A stretch of 15,264 bases of DNA from an uncultured Alphaproteobacteria bacterium (GTDB lineage Bacteria > Pseudomonadota > Alphaproteobacteria > Caulobacterales > Parvularculaceae). Location of the stretch: contig CALAZI010000108.1 of assembly GCA_937895955.1 (NCBI GenBank), positions 1 through 15,264 of the forward strand. The letters run 5' to 3'. The stretch's first letter is position 1; each line of letters opens with the position of its first letter. Below, piece by piece: positions 1 to 7,170 of this stretch. The position numbers were made by a program, and so were the translations under genes. Under the pieces are notes generated by a model. That model saw only the letters and a list, made by a program, of their open reading frames with translations. It did no database searches and was not told where the DNA came from.

Positions 1-404
1 GCTTTGAAAAGAACTGCGAAGGCGTCACCGCCGACTATTCCAGACGCGAAGACGGCCTCCTTCGCGTCGTCAACACTTGCCGAAAGGGCTCGCCTTCCGG
101 CGACGTCAAAAGCGCCGAGGGGCGCGCGCGCGTCGTCGATGAAAAGACGAACGCCAAGCTCGAGGTCAGTTTCTTCGGCCCGTTCTGGGGGGATTATTGG
201 ATTGTCGATCTGACGGACGACTATTCGCGCTCGATTGTCGGCGAGCCGTCCGGGCGCTATCTCTGGATCCTGTCCCGCACGCCGACGATCAGCGAGGCGG
301 AGCGCGCCGATGCGCTCGCGCGGATCAAGGCGCTCGGTTACGATAGTTCGGCGCTTTATTTCACCCGGCAGCCGCCTTCGCCGGATAATCCGATCCCTGA
401 ATAA
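1..404 (+). CDS. blc: Lipocalin family protein (Blc-type), 3' part only
   Basis: The gene enters from the left edge; the first complete codon is at 3 and 133 codons plus a TAA stop are present. The translation carries the C-terminal half of a bacterial lipocalin: a cysteine-containing NTCRKG strand, FFGPFWGDYWIVDL, then DYSRSIVGEPSGRYLWILSR, followed by an amphipathic helix (residues EAERADALARIKALGYD) and the ending LYFTRQ. These are the signatures of the Blc/apolipoprotein D-like group, usually outer-membrane lipoproteins binding lysophospholipids or fatty acids in the periplasm. The N-terminal signal and lipobox lie outside the window, so membrane anchoring cannot be checked. The stop codon abuts the stop codon of the convergent NnrU-like gene with no spacer. 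The family call is firm; the symbol is by similarity only. Confidence 0.88.
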   Translation, partial: FEKNCEGVTADYSRREDGLLRVVNTCRKGSPSGDVKSAEGRARVVDEKTNAKLEVSFFGPFWGDYWIVDLTDDYSRSIVGEPSGRYLWILSRTPTISEAERADALARIKALGYDSSALYFTRQPPSPDNPIPE

Positions 405-968
405 TCAGGGGCGCAGCGGCACGCCCGCGATATAGGGGTGAAGGACGAAAAAGATCGCCAGCCACGCGCCGAGACCGGCGACGGCGGCGATCGCGTCATT
501 CGAAACGGGCCCGGCCATCGGCGTCGGCTCATTGCGCTTCTTGACGGCGATGCGGTCGATGACGCCGAAAGCGAGAAACGTTCCGAACAGCAGGATCGAC
601 CGGACTTCGCCGTTAACGAGCAAATGCGCGAACGCCCAAAGCTTGACGCCCGCCAGCATCGGATGTTTTGCGGCGGCGGCGATCTTGCCTTTCGGCAGAT
701 AGGCGGCGGCGAGGAGAATGAGCGCGGCGAGGATCAACAGATAGGCGACATGCTTCATCCAGGCGGGCGTTGAATAAATGCCGCTCGCATCGGCATCGCG
801 CCAGCCGATAATGATGAGAGCGAATCCTGCGAGCGAAACGAGCGAATAAAGTCCCTTATAAGGCCCCGCCCCCAGTTTTTTGATCATTGCTTCGCGCGGC
901 CCTCGCGCGAGCGCGGTGAAATAATGCGAGCCGAAAAAGACGACGAGACCGAGAATGAAAAGCATCAT
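405..968 (-). CDS. NnrU family membrane protein
   Basis: A 187-residue protein that is mostly hydrophobic. It starts with a membrane segment (residues 2-20), then has segments near 40-56, 70-90, about 105-135 and 158-182. The opening (LVVFFGSHYFTALAR) and the KLGAGPYKGLYSLVSLAGFAL and HPMLAGVKLWAFAHLLVNG stretches match the NnrU family. That family was named from a gene linked to nitrite/nitric oxide respiration in Rhodobacter but is widespread in bacteria without denitrification, and its biochemical role is unknown. No nir or nor genes are visible here. Two ATG codons in tandem (968 and 965) follow a GGGAGG ribosome site at about 975-980; 968 is chosen for its spacing. It lies 23 bp downstream of apt on the same strand and is probably co-transcribed with it. 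Confidence 0.85.
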   Translation of the reverse strand: MMLFILGLVVFFGSHYFTALARGPREAMIKKLGAGPYKGLYSLVSLAGFALIIIGWRDADASGIYSTPAWMKHVAYLLILAALILLAAAYLPKGKIAAAAKHPMLAGVKLWAFAHLLVNGEVRSILLFGTFLAFGVIDRIAVKKRNEPTPMAGPVSNDAIAAVAGLGAWLAIFFVLHPYIAGVPLRP

Positions 969-991
969 TGGGCGCCTCCCAGCGCTGCGCG

Positions 992-1519
992 TTAATGTCC
1001 TTCAAACGCAACGAGGGCGACGACATCCTTGCCCATTTTTCTGAGGCGGTCGGCGCCGCCGAGTTCCGGCAAATCGACGACGAATGAGCAAAGAACGACA
1101 TCGGCGCCGGCGCGTTCAAGCAATTTGATCGCCGCGCTCGCCGTGCCGCCGGTCGCGATCAAATCGTCGACAAGCAAAACCTTCTCGCCCTTTTCGACCG
1201 CGTCGACATGCATTTCAACCTCGTCGACGCCGTATTCGAGCGCATAGGTCTCGGCGATGGTCTTGTAGGGAAGCTTTCCCTTTTTCCGGATCGGCACGAA
1301 CCCGACCGATAATTGATGCGCGATGGCGCCGCCGAGAATGAAGCCGCGCGCCTCGATGCCGGCGACCTTGTCGATTTTCGCGCCGGCGAGCGGCTGGACA
1401 AGTTCGTCGATCGCGCGGCGAAACCCGCGCGCATCGGCGAGCAGGGTCGTCACGTCGCGGAACATGATGCCGGGCTTGGGATAATCCGGAATCGTTCGGA
1501 TGACGGTTTTCAAATCCAT
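992..1519 (-). CDS. apt: Adenine phosphoribosyltransferase
   Basis: A 175-residue cytoplasmic enzyme of purine salvage that converts adenine and PRPP to AMP and pyrophosphate. The N terminus (DYPKPGIMFRDVTTLL) and the GIEARGFILGGAIAHQL loop are typical of Apt, and the PRPP-binding motif VLLVDDLIATGGTA is at residues 114-127. The length is normal for the short bacterial form. The ATG at 1517-1519 is chosen because it begins the conserved domain directly; the upstream purine stretch GAGGGG is rather far away, with a weaker GAGCG nearer. It is the first gene of a minus-strand pair with the nnrU-like gene and is divergent from the M13 peptidase gene across 131 bp. Confidence 0.96.
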   Translation of the reverse strand: MDLKTVIRTIPDYPKPGIMFRDVTTLLADARGFRRAIDELVQPLAGAKIDKVAGIEARGFILGGAIAHQLSVGFVPIRKKGKLPYKTIAETYALEYGVDEVEMHVDAVEKGEKVLLVDDLIATGGTASAAIKLLERAGADVVLCSFVVDLPELGGADRLRKMGKDVVALVAFEGH

Positions 1520-1650
1520 GATCGCTCAACGCCCCTCAATTCACGCAGCGCCGCGGAAAATGACGGAATCGCGGTTGAAGAACAAGCGTCGAACCCTTGC
1601 CCGCGCCCGCTGCGCCGCCTAGAGCGTTCGCGGTGAGTCTGTCGGAGAGC

Positions 1651-3708
1651 ATGATGAAAAAAGCACTTTTGTCCGGAATCGCCCTTATCGCTCTTGGCGC
1701 TTGTGGAAAAAAGGACGCCGCCGCTCCAGCGCCCGCGACGAATGAAGCGCGCGCCGACGCGCCCGAACTCGGCGCCTTCGGCGTCGACCTTACGGCGGTC
1801 GACGCGGCCGTCGATCCGGGCGACGATTTTTACGCCTATGTGAACGGCGCGTGGCTGAAGACGTTCAAGATGCCGGACGATTATTCAAACTACGGCTCAT
1901 TCACCGTTCTCAGGGAAAGATCGGAAGAACGACTGAAAGCGATCGTCGAATCGATTCCAGCCAAGGCGCCGGCCGGAACGGACGAGCAGCGCGTCCGCGA
2001 TTTTTATGCGAGCTATCTCGATGTCGAGGCGATCAACGCGAAGGGCCTTGCGCCGCTCGTGAATGATTTCGCCATGATCGACGCTCTGGCGACGCCCGAA
2101 GATTTCATGGCGGCGAGTTTCGATCCGGCGCGGCGGGTCACAAGCCCTGTCGGCATGTGGATCGGCGTCGACGCAAAGCGGCCGGGCCAATACGCCGTTC
2201 ATTTGACCCAATCCGGTCTCGGCATGCCGAACCGCAACTATTATCTTGAGGACAGGTTCGCTGATAAACGCGCGAAATATCGTGACTTTATAGCCGAGAT
2301 TTTAAACCTTGCGGCGCATCCGGACGCCGAGGGGGCCGCGGACCGCATTTTCGCTTTTGAGCGCGCCATCGCCGGCGTTCACTGGGAACCGGCGAAGCGT
2401 CGCATTCGCACGCTGACTTACAATCTGAAATCGGTCGAGCAACTGGAGGCTTATGCGCCGTCCGCGCCGTGGCGCGCGATGTTCGATCGCGCCGGCCTTA
2501 GCGATCTGGAAGAAGTCGTGCTGCGCGAAGATGACGCCGTCCGGAACATCGCCGCCTTCGTCGCCGAGACCCCGATGGAAACCTTGCGCGATTATTTCAG
2601 GTTTCACCTCATCAACTCAAACGCCGACGTGTTGCCGACGGCGTTCGACAATGCGCATTTCGCCTTTCACAGCACCGAACTGCGCGGCGTGCCGCAACAA
2701 AAGGAACGCTGGAAGCGCGCGACGGCGGCCGTCGACGATGCGATCGGCGAGGCGGTCGGCAAGATCTATGTCGAGAAGCACTTCCCCGCTTCTTCAAAAG
2801 AGCAGATGGTCGAGCTTGTCGCCAACCTTAGAACGGCGCTCGGCGAACGGCTTGAGACGCTCGAATGGATGAGCGACGAAACCCGCGCAAAGGCGCAGGA
2901 AAAACTGTCGAAATTCACGTCGAAGATCGGCTATCCCGACAAATGGCGCGCCTATGACGGTTTGGAGATCGTCGCCGGCGACGCCTACGGCAACGCCGCG
3001 CGGGCGGCGAAATTCGAATGGGATTTTAAGGTCTCCCGGCTCGGCGGCCCGGTCGATCGCAGCGAATGGGGCATGACGCCGCAAACGGTGAACGCCTATT
3101 ATAACGCGACGCTGAATGAGATCGTCTTTCCCGCCGCGATCCTGCAGCCGCCTTTTTTCGACCCCAACGCCGACCCTGCCGTCAATTACGGCGGCATCGG
3201 CGCCGTCATCGGCCACGAGATCGGCCACGGCTTTGACGATCAGGGCCGCGAGTCGAACGGCGACGGCGTGTTGATCGACTGGTGGACGCCCGCCGATGCG
3301 GAACGCTTTCGGACCCGCGCCGACAGGCTCGGCGCGCAATATGCGACCTACGAACCGATTGAAGGCTTTCCGGTCAATCCGGGTCTCACCATGGGAGAAA
3401 ATATCGGCGATCTCGGCGGGCTCGCCATGGCCTATCACGCTTACAAGCTTTCGCTCGGCGGCGAAGAGGCGCCGGTCATTGACGGGCTCACCGGCGATCA
3501 ACGCTTTTTCCTGTCATGGGCGCAGGTCTGGAAACGCGCCTTGCGCGACGAGCATCTGAAAAACCAGATCGCAACCGACCCGCATTCGCCGGCGACCTAT
3601 CGCGTCAACGGCGTCGTGCGGAATATGGACGCCTGGTACGGCGCTTTTGACGTGACGCCTGATGACGATCTCTGGCTTGAACCGGAAGAGCGCGTTTCAA
3701 TCTGGTGA
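1651..3708 (+). CDS. M13 family zinc metallopeptidase, lipoprotein
   Basis: A 685-residue neprilysin/PepO-type endopeptidase. The N terminus is a lipoprotein signal: MMKK, a hydrophobic run, and the lipobox LGAC with Cys18. Residue +2 is Gly, so retention in the inner membrane is not indicated and an outer-membrane site facing the periplasm is likely. The zinc site is HEIGH (His522, Glu523, His526) with the third ligand in GENIGDLGG (Glu583, Asp587). Upstream is the family's substrate-binding stretch VNAYYNATLNEIVFPAAILQ, and the protein ends with the usual ...RVSIW. An in-frame ATG exists at 1597, but the signal peptide fixes the start at 1651 or 1654; GGAG at 1644-1647 fits 1654 slightly better. 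The next gene begins 4 bp after the stop. Family membership is certain; substrates are unknown. Confidence 0.94.
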   Translation: MMKKALLSGIALIALGACGKKDAAAPAPATNEARADAPELGAFGVDLTAVDAAVDPGDDFYAYVNGAWLKTFKMPDDYSNYGSFTVLRERSEERLKAIVESIPAKAPAGTDEQRVRDFYASYLDVEAINAKGLAPLVNDFAMIDALATPEDFMAASFDPARRVTSPVGMWIGVDAKRPGQYAVHLTQSGLGMPNRNYYLEDRFADKRAKYRDFIAEILNLAAHPDAEGAADRIFAFERAIAGVHWEPAKRRIRTLTYNLKSVEQLEAYAPSAPWRAMFDRAGLSDLEEVVLREDDAVRNIAAFVAETPMETLRDYFRFHLINSNADVLPTAFDNAHFAFHSTELRGVPQQKERWKRATAAVDDAIGEAVGKIYVEKHFPASSKEQMVELVANLRTALGERLETLEWMSDETRAKAQEKLSKFTSKIGYPDKWRAYDGLEIVAGDAYGNAARAAKFEWDFKVSRLGGPVDRSEWGMTPQTVNAYYNATLNEIVFPAAILQPPFFDPNADPAVNYGGIGAVIGHEIGHGFDDQGRESNGDGVLIDWWTPADAERFRTRADRLGAQYATYEPIEGFPVNPGLTMGENIGDLGGLAMAYHAYKLSLGGEEAPVIDGLTGDQRFFLSWAQVWKRALRDEHLKNQIATDPHSPATYRVNGVVRNMDAWYGAFDVTPDDDLWLEPEERVSIW

Positions 3709-3712
3709 GGCG

Positions 3713-4312
3713 ATGCGCATCGAGCCGGTCATTCTGGAAAACAGGTTCGTCAGGCTGGAGCCGATCGAAGAGCGTCATCGCGAGAGCCTGCGCGCGGCGG
3801 GCGATGATCCGGACCTCTGGCGTTTTGCGACGATCAATCAGCACAACGCCGATTTCAACGCCTGGATGGACGACCGCCTCGCGGCGACGGCGCGCGGAAC
3901 GGATCTGACCTTCGTCATAACCGACAAGGCGTCGGGCGCATGCGCCGGCTCGTCGAGCTATCTGGCGATCGCCCTTCCCCACAAGCGGCTTGAAATCGGC
4001 TGGACCTGGTATCCGAAACGTTTCTGGGCCGGCGCCGTCAATCCCGCGGCGAAGCGCGCGCTGATGACGCACGGCTTCGAAACTCTCGGCCTCAACCGGA
4101 TCGAACTGAAACTCGACGCCGCCAACGCGCGATCCTGGCGCGCGGTCGAAAAACTCGGCGCGAAGCATGAAGGCGTTTTCCGCCGTCATGTGGTCATGCC
4201 GGACGGCCGCCTGCGCGACACCGCATGGTTCAGCGTCCTCGCCGACGAATGGCCGGCGATCCGCGCCGGGCTGGACCGCCGCCTTGCCGCGGCGCAGTCG
4301 TCAGGGCGCTGA
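3713..4312 (+). CDS. GNAT family N-acetyltransferase (RimJ/RimL-like)
   Basis: A 199-residue acetyltransferase of the Acetyltransf_3/RimJ-RimL type, expected to transfer acetyl from acetyl-CoA to an amine or protein N terminus in the cytoplasm. Recognisable parts are the opening LENRFVRLEPIEERH, the central EIGWTWYPKRFWAGAVNPAAKRALM, and the C-terminal NRIELKLDAANARSWRAVEKLGAKHEGVFRRH, which is the conserved cofactor-binding and C-terminal core of this group. ATG 3713 lies 4 bp after the peptidase stop and is preceded by GGTGAGG; the longer reading from 3662 would overlap the peptidase and adds non-conserved residues. The two genes are probably one transcript, but no functional link is evident. 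The substrate cannot be predicted. Confidence 0.88.
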   Translation: MRIEPVILENRFVRLEPIEERHRESLRAAGDDPDLWRFATINQHNADFNAWMDDRLAATARGTDLTFVITDKASGACAGSSSYLAIALPHKRLEIGWTWYPKRFWAGAVNPAAKRALMTHGFETLGLNRIELKLDAANARSWRAVEKLGAKHEGVFRRHVVMPDGRLRDTAWFSVLADEWPAIRAGLDRRLAAAQSSGR

Positions 4313-4360
4313 TTTTCGGCCACACCACCCCCGATTTACGCCCTGTTAACGCTGAAATCG

Positions 4361-4389
4361 TTGACTTCGCGGCGGAACGGACCTATTTG
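4361..4389 (+). promoter_or_regulatory. Possible sigma-70-type promoter for the helicase gene
   Basis: TTGACT at 4361-4366 matches five of six bases of the -35 consensus. A 17-base spacer leads to TATTTG at 4384-4389, a weak -10 (CTATTT is the alternative register). It is the best candidate in the 287-bp gap before the helicase gene and would give a leader of about 200 nt. A second AT-rich hexamer, TATAGA at 4544-4549, has no -35 at proper distance. Inference only. Confidence 0.35.
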
Positions 4390-4550
4390 CCGCCCCGAAA
4401 TGCCGCAGCGCAGCGCGCGCAGCTCGCCGACCCGAAATCGGCCTCTTGCGTAAGACGACGCCGCCCGAAGGCCCTGCAGCAGCTCTAATGATGACGCATC
4501 GCTCAATTCCAGCGGACGGGCGGGGCGTTGAACCGGAACCCGCTATAGAT

Positions 4551-4583
4551 CCCGGCTTTGACGCGCTAAGGCGCAAGGCCGGG
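4551..4583 (+). other. Stem-loop in the leader of the DEAD-box helicase gene
   Basis: CCCGGCTTTG (4551-4560) pairs with CAAGGCCGGG (4574-4583) over ten positions, nine Watson-Crick and one G-T, around a 13-base loop that can form a short inner CGC/GCG pairing. The right arm ends 16 bases before the helicase ATG, just before the GAAAGAG ribosome site. No T-run follows on either strand, so it is not an intrinsic terminator. It may affect translation initiation or mRNA stability. Confidence 0.55.
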
Positions 4584-4599
4584 CTGTTGAAAGAGACCT

Positions 4600-6009
4600 A
4601 TGAAGTTCGAAGATCTCGGCCTTGAGCCGAATATCCTCAAAGCCGTGCACGAAGCCGGCTACGACACGCCCACCCCAATTCAGATCGCCGCCATTCCCGA
4701 AGCCCTTGCAGGCCGCGACGTCCTCGGCATCGCGCAGACGGGCACCGGCAAGACCGCCTCTTTCACCCTGCCGATGATCCAGCGCCTCGCCAAAGGCCGC
4801 GCCCGCGCCCGCATGCCGCGCACGCTCGTCCTTTGCCCGACGCGCGAACTCGCCGCGCAGGTCGCGGACAATTTTGAAAAATACGGCAAGCATCACAAGC
4901 TTTCGATGGCGCTCCTTATCGGCGGCGTCTCCTTCGGCGATCAGGATGCGAAATTGACGCGCGGCGTCGACGTCCTCATCGCGACGCCCGGCCGCCTTCT
5001 CGATCATTTCGAGCGCGGCAAGCTCTTGCTGACCGGCATTGAAGTCATGGTCGTCGACGAAGCCGACCGCATGCTCGATATGGGCTTTATTCCTGACATT
5101 GAGCGCATTTTCAAACTGACGCCGATGACGCGCCAGACGCTGTTCTTCTCCGCGACGATGCCGCCGGAGATTCAGCGCATCACCGACGCTTTTCTTCACA
5201 ATCCGGCGCGCATCGAAGTCGCGCGTCCTGCGACGACCGCGGCGACGATCACCCAAAAGATCATCCGCATTCCCTCTGCGAACGACCAGCTCAAGCGCAT
5301 GACGCTGCGCCACCTTCTCGATCGGGAAGACGTCCGCAACGCGATCATCTTCTGCAATCGCAAATCGACGGTCGATGTGGTCGCGAAGTCGCTGCAAAAG
5401 CATGGCTACAACGCGCGGCCGATTCACGGCGACCTGCCGCAGGCGTTTCGAACCGAGACGATCGAGAAATTCCGCTCAGGCGAGGTCAAGTTCATCGTCG
5501 CGTCGGATGTCGCCGCGCGCGGCCTCGACATTCCTGACGTCAGCCACGTCCTCAATTTCGACGCGCCGTTTCATTCCGACGATTACGTCCACCGGATCGG
5601 CCGCACCGGCCGCGCCGGCCGTCAGGGGACGGCCTATATGCTGCTGACCTCGGCGGACCAGAAATATTACGACGGCATCCTTGAGACGATCCGCGCCGAG
5701 GCGATCGACGAGCTTGATCTCGGCGACTTTTTCGAGACCGCCGGCGAAGCTGTGAAAGCGCGCGGCGATCGGCCGGGGCGCCGGACCGACCGCGGACGGG
5801 ACCGCTCGCGCGGCGGCGAACGCCGGCGCGATGACCGTCGCGACCGCCGCCCGCGCGCGCCGCGCGCCGAACCGCCGGCGGCGGAAGAAGCGCCAAAAGC
5901 GAGCAGTCAACCGCCTCAAGCTCCCATACGCCGGGAAGAACGCGCCGGCGGCAAGCGGGAAACGGTCAAAGGCTTCGGCTCCGACATCCCCGCATTCATG
6001 GTTCGCTAA
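4600..6009 (+). CDS. rhlE: DEAD-box ATP-dependent RNA helicase, RhlE-like
   Basis: A 469-residue RNA helicase that remodels structured RNA with ATP in the cytoplasm, in ribosome assembly or RNA decay and often important in the cold. All motifs are intact: Q motif TPTPIQ (23-28), motif I AQTGTGKT (45-52), PTRELAAQ (80-87), TPGR (129-132), DEAD (153-156), SAT (184-186), IIFCNRK (249-255), ASDVAARGLDI (301-311) and HRIGRTGRAG (331-340). After about residue 385 comes a basic Arg/Asp/Gly-rich tail, then an Ala/Pro/Glu linker, and a final VKGFGSDIPAFMVR motif that resembles the end of other alphaproteobacterial RhlE proteins. The ATG follows GAAAGAG. RhlE is the best subfamily match; exact orthology is not proven. 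It appears to be transcribed alone. Confidence 0.93.
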   Translation: MKFEDLGLEPNILKAVHEAGYDTPTPIQIAAIPEALAGRDVLGIAQTGTGKTASFTLPMIQRLAKGRARARMPRTLVLCPTRELAAQVADNFEKYGKHHKLSMALLIGGVSFGDQDAKLTRGVDVLIATPGRLLDHFERGKLLLTGIEVMVVDEADRMLDMGFIPDIERIFKLTPMTRQTLFFSATMPPEIQRITDAFLHNPARIEVARPATTAATITQKIIRIPSANDQLKRMTLRHLLDREDVRNAIIFCNRKSTVDVVAKSLQKHGYNARPIHGDLPQAFRTETIEKFRSGEVKFIVASDVAARGLDIPDVSHVLNFDAPFHSDDYVHRIGRTGRAGRQGTAYMLLTSADQKYYDGILETIRAEAIDELDLGDFFETAGEAVKARGDRPGRRTDRGRDRSRGGERRRDDRRDRRPRAPRAEPPAAEEAPKASSQPPQAPIRREERAGGKRETVKGFGSDIPAFMVR

Positions 6010-6033
6010 CCATAAGCCTCTTTAGCCCCTGAA

Positions 6034-6064
6034 TTAGCCGTTCGTTTACATGCCGCGGCTAGCG
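6034..6064 (+). promoter_or_regulatory. Promoter-like element upstream of the diguanylate cyclase
   Basis: TTAGCC at 6034-6039 and CTAGCG at 6059-6064 are separated by 19 bases. The same layout, TTAACC-N19-CTAG, occurs near the right edge of the window (15203-15231) before another possible start codon. If CTAG belongs to a -10 region, transcription would begin near 6070, upstream of ATG 6106. Inference from two examples only. Confidence 0.3.
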
Positions 6065-6105
6065 TGAAGGCGTCGGCGGAAGCGCCGCGGGGGCCGGATT
6101 GCGCA

Positions 6106-7164
6106 ATGACAGACGCCGTTGAAGAGTCATATGACATCGCCGAGCGCGCTTTAGCTGCGCTTCGGGAGATGAAACTCGCCGCCTCGCCGCGCAATCTCGA
6201 ATTGTGGCTGATGATGATCGAGGGGAAAAACCCCTCGCTTTCGCGCGACATCCAGCGCCTCACCCAGGATGACGGAACATTCCCGCAGTCGGACGCCGAC
6301 AAGCTCTACGACATTCACGTCGTCCGCCAGGGCCTGTCGCGCGACGTCGTCGATCTTATCCAGCGTTTTGAAGACGAGATGGGCAAGATCTCCGACGCCG
6401 TTGAATCGACTGGCGCCAGCGCCACCGGAAACAGCGAGAAGCTGCGCTTTCTAACCATGGAGCTGAAGCGCTCGGCCTCCGACAACCCGGCGATCGGCGC
6501 GCTGATGGACGGCGTCCTGTCGGTGGCGAAGTCTGTGCGCGAAGCCAATGAGCGGCTCGAATTGCAACTCGCGCGTTCATCCGACGAAGTCGACACGCTT
6601 CGCCGCAATATCGAGAATATCCAGCAGGAGGCGATGCTTGACCCGCTTACCGGCGTCAAGAACCGCAAGACCTTCGATCTTGAAATCGAGCGTCTCGTCC
6701 GCGCCGCCAATGAAAGCGGCGAATCGCTCGTGCTCATCATGGCTGACGTCGATCATTTCAAGAAATTCAACGACAAATGGGGTCACCAGACCGGCGACCA
6801 TGTGTTGCGTCTCGTCGCCGAGGTGATGAACGCCAACGTCAAGGGACAGGACGTGCTCGCCCGTTACGGCGGCGAGGAATTCGCGATCATTCTGCCCGGC
6901 ACGTCGCTGCCGAACGCCGTGATGCTCGCCAACCGCATTCGGACATCCGTTGAATCGCGTCGCCTCAAGAAGCGGCGCACGGAAGAAGATCTCGGCGTCA
7001 TCACGCTTTCAATGGGCGCGGCCGCTTTTCGCTGGAACGACACGATCGATTCATTCATCGAGCGCGCCGACAACTGCCTGTATGCTGCGAAGAATAACGG
7101 CCGCAACCGGGTCTTTGACGATACGATGAAGATCGAAAGCGACGGCGAAACCACCGCCGCCTAA
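6106..7164 (+). CDS. GGDEF-domain diguanylate cyclase, soluble
   Basis: A 352-residue enzyme expected to condense two GTP to cyclic di-GMP. The N-terminal 160 residues are helical with no membrane segment or recognised sensor domain and end in a probable coiled coil (about 140-175) leading into DPLTGVKNRKTFD. The GGDEF domain has the metal/substrate motif MADVDHFKKFND and active site GGEEF (residues 255-259). The product-inhibition I-site, normally RxxD, reads KGQD (246-249), so its arginine is replaced by lysine. ATG 6106 is preferred; an in-frame GTG at 6064 would sit on the CTAG promoter-like element. The general build resembles Caulobacter DgcB, but orthology is a guess. The gene ends 6 bp from the convergent flagellar operon, which fits a role in the motile-sessile switch. 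Confidence 0.92.
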   Translation: MTDAVEESYDIAERALAALREMKLAASPRNLELWLMMIEGKNPSLSRDIQRLTQDDGTFPQSDADKLYDIHVVRQGLSRDVVDLIQRFEDEMGKISDAVESTGASATGNSEKLRFLTMELKRSASDNPAIGALMDGVLSVAKSVREANERLELQLARSSDEVDTLRRNIENIQQEAMLDPLTGVKNRKTFDLEIERLVRAANESGESLVLIMADVDHFKKFNDKWGHQTGDHVLRLVAEVMNANVKGQDVLARYGGEEFAIILPGTSLPNAVMLANRIRTSVESRRLKKRRTEEDLGVITLSMGAAAFRWNDTIDSFIERADNCLYAAKNNGRNRVFDDTMKIESDGETTAA

Positions 7165-7170
7165 GCCTTT

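Noticed and set aside
405..968. Denitrification locus because of the NnrU-like gene
   Set aside because: No nitrite or nitric oxide reductase genes or regulators are nearby; the family is widespread outside denitrifiers.
1597..1650. Upstream ATG start for the M13 peptidase
   Set aside because: It would put 18 Pro/Ala-rich residues before a perfect lipoprotein signal peptide and has no ribosome site.
2794..3501. 235-codon open frame antisense to the M13 peptidase gene
   Set aside because: It covers the conserved catalytic region of the peptidase and has no domain of its own; a shadow frame.
4543..5427. 294-codon open frame antisense to the helicase gene
   Set aside because: It mirrors the codon pattern of a firmly identified helicase, is rich in Arg/Asp/Ala without any recognised domain, and has no ribosome site. 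Long antisense frames are common in GC-rich DNA.
6064..6105. GTG start of the diguanylate cyclase at 6064
   Set aside because: It lies on the promoter-like CTAG element and would add 14 residues of no recognisable conservation; ATG 6106 is preferred.
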